This document shows, piece by piece, positions 34,534 to 42,942 of a stretch of DNA of 64,000 bases. The position numbers and the translations under genes are program-made. The notes beneath the pieces were generated by a model that was given only the letters and a program-made list of their open reading frames with translations, made no database searches and was not told the DNA's origin. The first letter of the stretch is position 1. The number at the start of each line of letters is the position of its first letter. This stretch comes from Paenibacillus amylolyticus (GTDB taxonomy: Bacteria; Bacillota; Bacilli; Paenibacillales; Paenibacillaceae): the NCBI RefSeq assembly GCF_001570725.1, contig NZ_BCNV01000001.1, positions 2,542,001 through 2,606,000 of the forward strand. Direction: 5' to 3'.

Positions 34534-34911
34534 TCAGCTTCCCCGGTATGTACTGTAACCTCCTGGAGCAATCAATAATGGAATATGGTAATGGCTTGAG
34601 GCATCAGATACGGCAAAACGAATCGGAACAATCGTCCATAGCGCCTGCCCCAGTTCCTCCAATGAACGCTGTGCGTAATAACTCTCGACATGGAACTGAA
34701 GCTCATATATCGCTTGCTCCAGCTTGCCTCCATCCAGCAGGGGCGCATCCAAACGTCCATCCGCATTGGTCACCGACTCCGCAACTTTTGTCTTGCTTTC
34801 CTGCTCCCCATCCCTCTTCAGGGTATACAGCTCGATCCGAACACCCGCAGCAGGCACGCCTTTGGATGTATCCAGCACATGTGTTGTAATTCGTCCTTCA
34901 GACATCGACAT
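34534..34911 (-). CDS. pucM: 5-hydroxyisourate hydrolase
   Basis: 125 aa transthyretin-like enzyme that hydrolyses 5-hydroxyisourate, the uricase product, to OHCU. The three family regions are complete: ITTHVLDTSKGVPAAGVRIE (catalytic His at about 11), TNADGRLDAPLL with the catalytic Arg, and the C-terminal HYHIPLLIAPGGYSTYRGS ending in the YRGS tetrapeptide. Its ATG shares one base with the pucL stop (TAATG), so the two consecutive steps are translationally coupled. Confidence 0.94.
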   Translation of the reverse strand: MSMSEGRITTHVLDTSKGVPAAGVRIELYTLKRDGEQESKTKVAESVTNADGRLDAPLLDGGKLEQAIYELQFHVESYYAQRSLEELGQALWTIVPIRFAVSDASSHYHIPLLIAPGGYSTYRGS

Positions 34912-36416
34912 TAGACATCACCTGCTTTCCCGGAGTCATGGCCGTCTGTTCCCAGATCATCCCTTGTCATCGAGAAACCCTGGAATCCGTATGGCGGTCT
35001 CGGCTCGGTAAACACTTTGCCTTCCCCCTCTTTCACTTCCTCTAGAACCGTCTCCCAGGTCCGATTGTTGGATTCAAATGAAACCTCACTCAGTTGCTCA
35101 AATCGACTCAACAACCTTCGTCCAATCTGGTAGATCAGATGTTGAATGGATGCAGAGCGACACTCATGAAATACCGCAGCAGCCAAGTCCCTAACCTGTT
35201 CCGCCGCCACATACCGTCCACGCTGATCATCCATGCCATCTCTCGGATCGTCATAACGCCAATTAATGTTCAGGAAAATAAATAACGGTCGATCCCATGT
35301 CTCTGGAAGCGTGGTATATTCATCCTGCATAAATCCGGCAAATTCACTGCCTTTGACCTTGATCAGCCTCAAATCGGCTACACCACTGAAATGGTTGCTT
35401 AATTCAATTGAGTCTCCTGTTCGTTCTGCTTCCACGGCAGCTGTCGCACGATCATTCTGCGAATAACGAAATACGAGCGCACTCGGTCGGTAATTCCCTT
35501 CCAATCCAATCGGTATATCTTCAAAAGGAATCTGGTCCGCTGTCATCTGAACCTTGCTCATCTGCGGATACGTCTCCAGGAAACGCCGACTTACCAGCGC
35601 AAGAAACCCTTCCACCGTCGCCCCTGTGTAATCCGCTGCATGTTTGAGAATGAAATTCTTCATCGAATCGGTTGCGACCACCAGCGAATTATCCCCTTCT
35701 GCAAAAGAAGGCAAGAATTCATCGCCCTGCACAGCGACCTTGATGTTCAAGCCAAACAGAATATTGCTGCGTCCCATAAACGGAGATTCCGGAATGGACT
35801 GAATACCCGTCAACGGCTTGGCGTAGGAACGGTACATCCATACATCGCCTTTGCCATAATACATGGTCCGCTGCTGTACAGCGGCTGGCTTGCTTACAAA
35901 CTCATGTTCATGACCGATCTGTGCGAGCCATTGCTCCAAACGAATGCCCGCAATTTTGAATACTTCCTTCAAAGCAGTCTCAAATTCTTCTTCCCTGCCT
36001 CGGCGATGACGTTGCCGCATGGACTCGAGGATGGAACTTGCGGTATGGCCTTTCACGGCCAATATGAATGGAAAGCCAAATTGGCTTGTATATGCTTTGT
36101 TCAATTGTTGAAGTTCGTTGTATTGCTCCTGTGACAGTGAATCAAGCCCTGCACCAGCCTGCTCCTGTACGGAGTTGCTGCTCATGCTGATTCGCGCTCC
36201 AAGATCCGGGTGATTTCGAAGCAGTTGCAATTTCACCTGTTCATTCGATGCTTGAACCACGTTCTTCATCACATTCATCATCTGTTCAAATGAATCGAAA
36301 GGTCGTGAAAGCCCGGAACGCTCAGCCACCCATGGTGATTCCTCGAATAAGCCGCCAAACGTATGCACGAACTGCGTGATAGACCAGTTGTTAACAAGTT
36401 TAATTAAGTCGCTCAT
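34911..36416 (-). CDS. pucL: Bifunctional OHCU decarboxylase-uricase
   Basis: 501 aa fusion, as in Bacillus PucL (about 494 aa). The N-terminal domain (about 1-165) is OHCU decarboxylase: LLRNHPDLGARISMSSNSVQ (catalytic His) and QEQAGAGLDSLSQEQYNEL. The C-terminal domain (about 175-495) is a cofactor-free uricase: YYGKGDVWMYRSYAKPLTG, VVATDSMKNFILKHAADY (the active-site Thr), FLALVSRRFLETYPQMSKVQ and LFIFLNINWRY. It oxidises urate and then decarboxylates OHCU to (S)-allantoin. The start at 36414-36416 has GGAGG 8 nt upstream; upstream in-frame codons (to 36455) are rejected. First gene of the operon. Confidence 0.93.
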   Translation of the reverse strand: MSDLIKLVNNWSITQFVHTFGGLFEESPWVAERSGLSRPFDSFEQMMNVMKNVVQASNEQVKLQLLRNHPDLGARISMSSNSVQEQAGAGLDSLSQEQYNELQQLNKAYTSQFGFPFILAVKGHTASSILESMRQRHRRGREEEFETALKEVFKIAGIRLEQWLAQIGHEHEFVSKPAAVQQRTMYYGKGDVWMYRSYAKPLTGIQSIPESPFMGRSNILFGLNIKVAVQGDEFLPSFAEGDNSLVVATDSMKNFILKHAADYTGATVEGFLALVSRRFLETYPQMSKVQMTADQIPFEDIPIGLEGNYRPSALVFRYSQNDRATAAVEAERTGDSIELSNHFSGVADLRLIKVKGSEFAGFMQDEYTTLPETWDRPLFIFLNINWRYDDPRDGMDDQRGRYVAAEQVRDLAAAVFHECRSASIQHLIYQIGRRLLSRFEQLSEVSFESNNRTWETVLEEVKEGEGKVFTEPRPPYGFQGFSMTRDDLGTDGHDSGKAGDV

Positions 36417-36453
36417 GTTAGAACCTCCGGTCTGTTGTAGATTATTGTTCTTC

Positions 36454-36482
36454 ATTCTAAGTGTCGTTCAATGCCGCGACAA
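36454..36482 (-). promoter_or_regulatory. Promoter of the purine catabolic operon
   Basis: TTGTCG (36477-36482), 17-bp spacer, TAGAAT (36454-36459) on the minus strand. The predicted start near 36447 gives a 31-nt leader before pucL. Confidence 0.7.
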
Positions 36483-36499
36483 CAATATTTACGCAATTT

Positions 36500-36516
36500 T
36501 GTAATATAACATAACA
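36500..36516. promoter_or_regulatory. TnrA/GlnR-type box upstream of pucL
   Basis: TGTAATATAACATAACA fits TGTNA-N7-TNACA exactly and the fuller TGTNANAWWWTMTNACA with one mismatch. Its centre is about 61 bp upstream of the predicted start point. In Bacillus several puc genes are activated by TnrA under nitrogen limitation. Confidence 0.68.
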
Positions 36517-36580
36517 TCAGAGTTGTGATTTGTTTGCTGTGCACGGGAAAATCAGCTTTCGTTATCCTCAAACACAAAGA

Positions 36581-36608
36581 AACCGCACTCCATCAAGGGA
36601 ATGCGGTT
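36581..36608 (-). terminator. Terminator of pucR
   Basis: AACCGCACTCC and GGAATGCGGTT pair with one mismatch; TTTCTTTGTGTTT follows on the minus strand. It separates pucR from the pucL promoter. Confidence 0.75.
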
Positions 36609-36654
36609 CTTGGGGTCTGGCCCGGTAGTATTGTCATGTTGCACAATGTGCGAT

Positions 36655-38277
36655 CTAGAGTTGAACATTTTGCGGTCTTGCAGCTGCTTTGTCCCGCACA
36701 AACTTGCGGAAGGTAAATACCAGCTTTAACTTAAGCAGATCATTTGTCTTTTTAAAGTCCATTTGCAGTAAGCTGCCGACTTTCTCCATCCGATAAGTGA
36801 CCGTGTTACGATGCACAAACAGCTGCTTGGCAGCTTCATTGATCAGTCCGTCATTCTCGATAAAGGACTCCAATGTATTCATCAGCACCTGATTGGGGTC
36901 ACCATCCCTGGCAAGTAACGGTTCAAGTACTTTGTTGCAGTAGTTCTCCATGATGTTATCGGGTACGTGTTGGAACACATAGGCAAATTCGAGCATTTCA
37001 AATTGCAGTGCACGATCTTTCATGCCGAACCGACGAGCCAATTGTCGAGTATCCAGACACTCCTGGTACGCTTCACGGAGCGATTTGGGCTCATGCTTCA
37101 TTTTGCTGATCCAGAATCGCGGAGCCGGTGCTCCTTTCGCTTCTTGTGCTGCCAGAACATCACCGAACCGGTTCAACAGAAAACCTGACAGCTCCTCTCC
37201 ATAATCTCGACCTGTTGGACAGGTATAGATGGACAGAATGCCATCTTCGATCTGAAAATGCTGCGAGGCCGTGAACTGCATCAGCGGATTGTATTGCAAC
37301 TCACGATGAATCTGTTTCAGCAGCTTACCCTCGGCAAACAGAGTCGGCTCAAGCGTGATCAGCACGCACTGATAGGTTCCCTGGAACAGATGGACACCTT
37401 TGTTTTCGCTCAAGGTGGTCAATTCCTGAACCGTCATTTTGTTATCCAGATACTGTGAAAGCAATGTACGCATCTCATCTTGTACGGTCGGATTAATATG
37501 CTCACGATAGGTCATATCCATATAGAATGCCAGTACATCGGCAGCCTGTTGGAACAGCTCTTCCTCTGCCCGAAGCGACAAAGCGGAATCCGTAAACACA
37601 AGCAACGACCCGTATTCTTCATCATTTTGCTTAATCGGTACGCGGTGGCAGCTTCCCTGATTCCATTTCACTCGGTGCATGACGGATTTCCAAGGCCAGC
37701 CCTGTGTTACCGCATCTCCCGCAATGCCTTCACTGCCATAGAGCACATGCCCACGAGAGCCAATGACTGCAAGCGGATAGTTCAGTACCGTGGCAAGTTC
37801 TGCAAACACATTCCGGTGTGGCTGCTGTTGCAGCGCAAACTGCATTAATTTCTTCTGCTTCTGCACGACCTCATGCAGCAATCGATTACTGCGTTCATGT
37901 TCAGCCTTGAACAAGGCATTCATCTGGTCGGAGAAGGTGAATTGAAAAGGAAGTTCAAGCAGCGGCAAACGAAGTCGATCGGCTTCCTCGACAATACCTT
38001 GGGGAATGGACTGCCAGAAACGCCCCAGCTTGATGCCGAGTCCTGCACAGCCACGTTCATTCAAGCGCCGCATCAAACGCAGTGCATCCGTCTCGCTGTC
38101 TTTCATAATAAAAGCGGTGGTGAACAACATTTCTCCGGATTTGATCCAATCCGCGATATCAGGAGCGTCCATGACGTTAACGGATTTCATCATCCGTGAA
38201 GTCCCTTCTCCACCCGCAACCAGTTTGGCCTCTGACAACGGATATACTTGTAAAGCCTCTTTGACCGTAAGTTGCAT
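36655..38277 (-). CDS. pucR: PucR-type purine catabolism regulator
   Basis: 540 aa, close to Bacillus PucR. The N-terminal PucR domain (about 1-125) reads LTVKEALQVYPLSEAKLVAG with DAPDIADWIKSGEMLFTT; a middle GGDEF-like/CdaR region follows; the C-terminal helix-turn-helix is SFIENDGLINEAAKQLFVHR followed by NTVTYRMEKVG. In Bacillus PucR senses allantoin-pathway metabolites and both activates and represses puc genes. The start (38277) has GGGAGGT 7 nt upstream. It has its own promoter with a TnrA-like box, a palindrome in the leader, and a terminator. Confidence 0.87.
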   Translation of the reverse strand: MQLTVKEALQVYPLSEAKLVAGGEGTSRMMKSVNVMDAPDIADWIKSGEMLFTTAFIMKDSETDALRLMRRLNERGCAGLGIKLGRFWQSIPQGIVEEADRLRLPLLELPFQFTFSDQMNALFKAEHERSNRLLHEVVQKQKKLMQFALQQQPHRNVFAELATVLNYPLAVIGSRGHVLYGSEGIAGDAVTQGWPWKSVMHRVKWNQGSCHRVPIKQNDEEYGSLLVFTDSALSLRAEEELFQQAADVLAFYMDMTYREHINPTVQDEMRTLLSQYLDNKMTVQELTTLSENKGVHLFQGTYQCVLITLEPTLFAEGKLLKQIHRELQYNPLMQFTASQHFQIEDGILSIYTCPTGRDYGEELSGFLLNRFGDVLAAQEAKGAPAPRFWISKMKHEPKSLREAYQECLDTRQLARRFGMKDRALQFEMLEFAYVFQHVPDNIMENYCNKVLEPLLARDGDPNQVLMNTLESFIENDGLINEAAKQLFVHRNTVTYRMEKVGSLLQMDFKKTNDLLKLKLVFTFRKFVRDKAAARPQNVQL

Positions 38278-38297
38278 GGACACTACCTCCCATATAT

Positions 38298-38317
38298 ATA
38301 ACACATAAATGTGTTAT
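38298..38317. promoter_or_regulatory. 20-bp palindrome in the pucR leader
   Basis: ATAACACAT-AA-ATGTGTTAT, perfect 9-bp arms, lies 21-40 bp upstream of the pucR ATG and about +19 to +38 of its predicted transcript. It could be an autoregulatory operator or a hairpin just before the ribosome site. Confidence 0.5.
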
Positions 38318-38342
38318 TCTCGTTCCTACATCTTTATTCTGG

Positions 38343-38371
38343 ATTATATTTCTAATTAAATATATATTCAT
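38343..38371 (-). promoter_or_regulatory. Candidate pucR promoter
   Basis: A perfect TATAAT (38343-38348) with a weak ATGAAT 17 bp upstream (38366-38371). The poor -35 fits a promoter that needs an activator at the box upstream. Confidence 0.5.
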
Positions 38372-38389
38372 CCATTTAACTCGGTTTAT

Positions 38390-38406
38390 TGTTAAGTATT
38401 ATAACA
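38390..38406. promoter_or_regulatory. TnrA/GlnR-type box upstream of pucR
   Basis: TGTTAAGTATTATAACA fits TGTNA-N7-TNACA exactly and TGTNANAWWWTMTNACA with one mismatch. Its centre is about 62 bp upstream of the predicted pucR start point, the same geometry as at pucL. Confidence 0.68.
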
Positions 38407-38442
38407 TCAAATTCCGAAATAAAGCTTACACGGCAAAAAAAT

Positions 38443-38494
38443 AAAACCTATGACCTAATTACAGCGCACTCTCCTGTAATCGGCATAGGTTTTT
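38443..38494 (-). terminator. Terminator of the hybrid histidine kinase gene
   Basis: AAAACCTATG pairs with CATAGGTTTT and an inner ATTACAG pairs with CTGTAAT; TTATTTTTTTG follows on the minus strand. Confidence 0.75.
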
Positions 38495-38497
38495 AGA

Positions 38498-41242
38498 TCA
38501 GATTTCTAATGTTTCGTGATTCATCCATAATTTCATACGCGATAATACTTCTTTGATATTCAGCGGTTTGCTGAGATAGTCCGAAGCACCTGCTGCAATA
38601 CATTTCTCCCGATCCTCTTTCATGGCCTTGGCAGTCAGCGCAATAATCGGAAGCTGAGTCAGACCAAGTCGTTCACGGATCTGGCGAGTTGTCTCGTAGC
38701 CATCCAGTTCAGGCATCATGATATCCATCATGATGATATCAGGTTTGACTCCTCCACGCTCCAACAATTCCAGACACTCGTATCCGTTCTGCGCTGAAAT
38801 GACATTCATACCGTATTGCTCAAGGGCGTTAGCCAGGGCATATACATTACGTATATCATCATCAACGACAAGTACTTGGCGTCCGCTGAGCAGCGCTTCT
38901 TCCAGAGGTGTTAATAACACGTCCGATGGAGCTGCGGTCAATGAAGGAAGTTTGTTAATCTCTGGTGTGGTGCTAGCCACCTCATTCAGGAACAGCCGAG
39001 ATGCTTGCATAGTCTCAGGTTCATCTCTTCGCAGCGGCAGGAACAGTGTGAACACACTGCCATGTCCTTCACGGCTTGTTGCCGAGATTGAACCACCCAG
39101 CAGGGTCGCAAGCGATTGAGAGATGGACAAGCCCAGCCCAGTCCCCCCGTATTTACGTGCTGTAGCTCCGTCTGCCTGTTTGAATGCATCGAAGATCTGC
39201 ACGAGTTTGTCATCTGCAATCCCGATCCCTGTATCACTGACGGAGAAAGCAATCACGTCGGTCTCTTGGCCGTTCGTTTCTGGGTTCGCCAGACTCATTC
39301 TGGAGATCGTTAAGGCAACTTCACCCTGACTGGTGAACTTGAATGCGTTCGAGAGCAGATTTCGGAGAATCTGATGCAATCTCATTTCATCCGTCACGAT
39401 CGTTTCCGGCAAAGGACTTTGGAGCTGAATCCGGAAATCTATTTTTTTCTGTTCCGCCGTTTTCAGGAAATACTGGTTCATGACTTCCGGAACACTGCCC
39501 AGATAGACATCATCGAAATCCACTTCCATCTGTCCGGCTTCCACCTTGGATAGATCCAGAATATCATTGATCAGGTTCAGCAGATCTTTGCCTGATTTGT
39601 GAATGACTGAAGCATAGTTCTGCTCTTCACTATTCAGGTGTTGATTTTTATTCTCAGACAATATTTCAGATAAAATTAACATGCTGTTGAGCGGTGTCCG
39701 CAGTTCATGGGACATGTTCGCCAAGAATTCGGATTTGTACCCCGAGCTCGTTCGTAACTGATCCGCAACAACCGAAAGTTCATTGGCTGATGTCTCTGCA
39801 GCGCTCTTCTGTACTTCCAGACGATCGTTCAGCATATGAAGCTCTTCGGTCTGCATCTGCAGTTCCTCCGTCTGAGATAGCATCTCTTCGGTCTGAGCCT
39901 GAAGTTTCTCCGATTGAGCCTGTAGCTCTTCATTCAGAACTTGTGACTCATCATATAGTTGCTGTAATTCCATACGAGTGACGGTGGAGTGTAGTGAAAC
40001 ACCGAAAATCTCTGTCAGTTCTTGCATGAGCTTCATGTCACTCTCCTGCAGCGGCTTCATTGAAGCAAGCTCGATTACCGCAATCGTTCTGCCTTCAAAG
40101 AGGACCGGTACTACGGTAAGTGATGTGGCCGATGCATACCCAAGACCCGAAGAGATTCGGATATAATTTTGGGGTAGATCATTCATGCGCAAGACTCGCT
40201 TCTCGACAGCACTTTGACCTACAAGCCCCTCACCCGGGGCAAGCGACACTTTACCAAGTGAACGTTCTTTCTCTCCATCCGCAGCATATGCAGCCACACG
40301 CAGCAGTCTATTGTCTTTCAAATAATATAGGACGCTATAAGGCACTCCAAAAAGAATGGCAAGTTCGTTCAGGAACAAGCGTGACAATCCCTCTAGATTG
40401 GTCGGGTTCTGCAAAAGTGTGGCAATGCCCGTAATCTGGTCCTTGATCCGATTCTGTTCCTGTACTTCATCCAGCAACTTGTTCGTTTCATTCCCCAGAT
40501 CACCCACTTCATCACGTGTTCGCACCTGAATTCGCTGCTTCAGGTTCCCACCTTTGGAAATATCACTGATCGTGTGCATGACATCTCGTAACGTTTTGAC
40601 GATATTCCCTGAGATTACAATCGCAGCGGTGATTGATAATGCTGCAATAACACCCCAGAGCGTATACATAATCGTCAGCAGTGTGGAGCTGCGTGCGGCA
40701 AGATCGGTTACCCTTGCTTCTGTCAGCGCAATTTCGGTGCTGCGGAAGGTCGCGAGCTGGGTTCTCAGCAGATCGATTTCGGTTTTACCCGGATCAGACT
40801 GGAAGAAAGCAATTACCTTTGCTTGATCCCCTTGCTTTTTCAAGTTTACCGACGGTTCCCCAGCGATCTCAATCCAGCGTGTAATATGTGATTTGATATT
40901 CTGCAGACTCTGCTGCTGTGAAGGATTGTCACTAATGAGAGCATTTAGCTGATCATAGTTGGTATCCCACTGCGAGAGGCCTTGGGAATAAGGCTCCAGG
41001 TAACTTTCATTGCCTGTAATCATGAATCCACGCTGTCCTGTTTCCATGTTCAAGACATTTTTTTCAATCGCGTTGGTCAGATTATGCACTTCCAGATCAT
41101 GATGGCTGATAAAATCATTTTCCTTCTGTAACACATTGATTTGGGCCGTAAGAACTAGCAAAACAGCACCAAATAAAACTACAACCACAAGATAGCCCAA
41201 TAGAATTTTGGAGCGTATCGTAAATCTTCTCGTTTTTGACAA
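38498..41242 (-). CDS. Membrane-bound hybrid sensor histidine kinase (CHASE3-HAMP-GAF-HisKA-HATPase-REC)
   Basis: 914 aa from a TTG at 41240-41242, chosen for GGAGG 8 nt upstream; an ATG at 41284 has no ribosome site. Order: transmembrane helix (about 13-33), CHASE3-like extracellular region (about 40-180, with NMETGQRGFMITGNESYLEP), second helix (about 185-210), HAMP, a GAF domain (about 285-420), a long coiled coil of repeated Glu/Gln heptads (about 425-500), HisKA with the phosphorylated His in SHELRTPLNSML, HATPase (DTGIGIADDKL, GGTGLGLSIS) and a C-terminal receiver with the Asp in IIMMDIMMPELDGYE. No separate response regulator or cognate output gene lies nearby. The signal is unknown. 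Confidence 0.87.
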   Translation of the reverse strand: MSKTRRFTIRSKILLGYLVVVVLFGAVLLVLTAQINVLQKENDFISHHDLEVHNLTNAIEKNVLNMETGQRGFMITGNESYLEPYSQGLSQWDTNYDQLNALISDNPSQQQSLQNIKSHITRWIEIAGEPSVNLKKQGDQAKVIAFFQSDPGKTEIDLLRTQLATFRSTEIALTEARVTDLAARSSTLLTIMYTLWGVIAALSITAAIVISGNIVKTLRDVMHTISDISKGGNLKQRIQVRTRDEVGDLGNETNKLLDEVQEQNRIKDQITGIATLLQNPTNLEGLSRLFLNELAILFGVPYSVLYYLKDNRLLRVAAYAADGEKERSLGKVSLAPGEGLVGQSAVEKRVLRMNDLPQNYIRISSGLGYASATSLTVVPVLFEGRTIAVIELASMKPLQESDMKLMQELTEIFGVSLHSTVTRMELQQLYDESQVLNEELQAQSEKLQAQTEEMLSQTEELQMQTEELHMLNDRLEVQKSAAETSANELSVVADQLRTSSGYKSEFLANMSHELRTPLNSMLILSEILSENKNQHLNSEEQNYASVIHKSGKDLLNLINDILDLSKVEAGQMEVDFDDVYLGSVPEVMNQYFLKTAEQKKIDFRIQLQSPLPETIVTDEMRLHQILRNLLSNAFKFTSQGEVALTISRMSLANPETNGQETDVIAFSVSDTGIGIADDKLVQIFDAFKQADGATARKYGGTGLGLSISQSLATLLGGSISATSREGHGSVFTLFLPLRRDEPETMQASRLFLNEVASTTPEINKLPSLTAAPSDVLLTPLEEALLSGRQVLVVDDDIRNVYALANALEQYGMNVISAQNGYECLELLERGGVKPDIIMMDIMMPELDGYETTRQIRERLGLTQLPIIALTAKAMKEDREKCIAAGASDYLSKPLNIKEVLSRMKLWMNHETLEI

Positions 41243-41361
41243 CGCGGAAACCTCCAAATATATACGAATCCCATTCACGTACATTAAAACTGTTGCATAT
41301 GTAGTTTATATGTATACGTATAGTCTGACAAGCTTTAAGTTCATCCATCTGCATTAGAAAA

Positions 41362-41383
41362 ACGACCTGCTTCCGCAGGTCGT
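41362..41383. terminator. Terminator after fumC
   Basis: ACGACCTGC-TTCC-GCAGGTCGT is a perfect 9-bp stem with a UUCC/GGAA loop; TTTTTC follows on the minus strand. Confidence 0.8.
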
Positions 41384-41420
41384 CATTTTCATCGATCTAT
41401 ATTCCTCATTTAGGCTGATT

Positions 41421-42809
41421 TTAGGCCTTTGGAGCGATCATTTTGGCTGGATCGACATATTGATCAAATTGCTCTTCCGTAAGCAGGCCCGTTTGTAACG
41501 TCGCCTGTTTCAAAGACAAGCCTTCTTTATGCGCAAGCTTTGCAATTTTGGCTGCATTCTCATATCCAATATGCGGGTTGAGCGCTGTAACGAGCATAAG
41601 TGAGTTGTTCAGATTATGTTCAATCTGATCCAGGTTAGGCTCGATGCCTACGGCACACTTGTCATTAAACGCAATAATGGAGTCCGCCAGAAGTTGCACA
41701 GATTGCAGGAAGTTATAGATGATAACCGGTTTGAATACATTCAGTTCAAAATTACCCTGACTCGCTGCGAATCCAATCGCTGCATCATTCCCCATGACCT
41801 GCGTAACCACCATGGTGATGGCCTCACTCTGAGTTGGGTTGACTTTACCTGGCATAATGGAGCTGCCTGGCTCATTCTCCGGAATACGGATTTCTCCCAA
41901 TCCACTGCGAGGGCCACTGGCTAACCAGCGAACGTCATTGGCGATTTTCATCAAATCAGCTGCAAGCGCTTTAACCGCACCGTGCGCATACACAACCTCA
42001 TCATGACTCGTAAGTGCATGGAATTTGTTTGGTGCAGATACAAAATCTTTACCTGTATGCTTGCCAATCTCCTTGGCAGTAAAGTCTCCAAAGTCCGGAT
42101 GCGCATTAATGCCCGTTCCGACAGCTGTACCGCCGATCGCAAGCTCCTTCAGGTACTGCACACTTTCACGAATCATGCGCTCGCTCTTGCCCAACATAGC
42201 TTCCCAACCACTGATCTCCTGACCGAGCGTAATCGGTGTTGCATCCTGAAGGTGGGTACGTCCAATTTTGATAATATCCTTGAATGTATCCGACTTGTCT
42301 GCAAAAGTGGCTTTCAATACCGCGATTGCTGGCAAAAGTTGATCCTCAACAGCCAGAACACCTGCGACATGCAGAGCCGTTGGGAATGTGTCGTTAGAGC
42401 TCTGGGACATGTTCACGTCATCATTTGGATGCAGACGCTCTTCCTTGCCCTTTTGCTCCAGCAGTTGGTTACCCAGATTAGCAATGACTTCGTTGACGTT
42501 CATGTTGGATTGTGTTCCGCTTCCTGTCTGCCACACAACCAGTGGGAAATGGTCGTCAATTCGGCCTGCAATAATCTCGTCTGCTGCATAAGCAATGGCA
42601 TCGGACTTGGCCGCAGATAATTTACCTAATTTATGGTTACTGGCCGCAGCACTTTTTTTCAAAATGGCAAGGGCACGTATAACTTCCATCGGCATATGTT
42701 CACTACCAATCGGAAAGTTCTCCTTGCTGCGCTGCGTCTGAGCTCCCCACAGCCTGTCGGCTGGTACTTTCATTTCGCCTAACGTATCTCTCTCAATGCG
42801 GTATTCCAC
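41421..42809 (-). CDS. fumC: Fumarate hydratase, class II
   Basis: 462 aa from the GTG at 42807-42809, which has GGAGGAGG 8 nt upstream and gives the family length. Seen: [40 protein letters not shown], the active-site region [32 protein letters not shown] (catalytic His) and the superfamily signature [16 protein letters not shown] (about 318-333). It interconverts fumarate and malate in the TCA cycle. Single gene with its own terminator. Confidence 0.94.
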   Translation of the reverse strand: MEYRIERDTLGEMKVPADRLWGAQTQRSKENFPIGSEHMPMEVIRALAILKKSAAASNHKLGKLSAAKSDAIAYAADEIIAGRIDDHFPLVVWQTGSGTQSNMNVNEVIANLGNQLLEQKGKEERLHPNDDVNMSQSSNDTFPTALHVAGVLAVEDQLLPAIAVLKATFADKSDTFKDIIKIGRTHLQDATPITLGQEISGWEAMLGKSERMIRESVQYLKELAIGGTAVGTGINAHPDFGDFTAKEIGKHTGKDFVSAPNKFHALTSHDEVVYAHGAVKALAADLMKIANDVRWLASGPRSGLGEIRIPENEPGSSIMPGKVNPTQSEAITMVVTQVMGNDAAIGFAASQGNFELNVFKPVIIYNFLQSVQLLADSIIAFNDKCAVGIEPNLDQIEHNLNNSLMLVTALNPHIGYENAAKIAKLAHKEGLSLKQATLQTGLLTEEQFDQYVDPAKMIAPKA

Positions 42810-42942
42810 TTGCTTGTCCTCCTCCAAAAAGATGGTTTGGGTCTCTACAAAGCTTGTGTATCTCGTCATATTATACATGATTTACGAGCAGGTTTTCACC
42901 TTTTCGACAAAATTGTAAGCGTAGCGCAAAATGAGCGTGAAT

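Noticed and set aside
34137..34889. 250-codon plus-strand frame opposite pucH and pucM
   Set aside because: Antisense to two well-recognised enzymes; composition rich in Cys/His/Pro without any family pattern.
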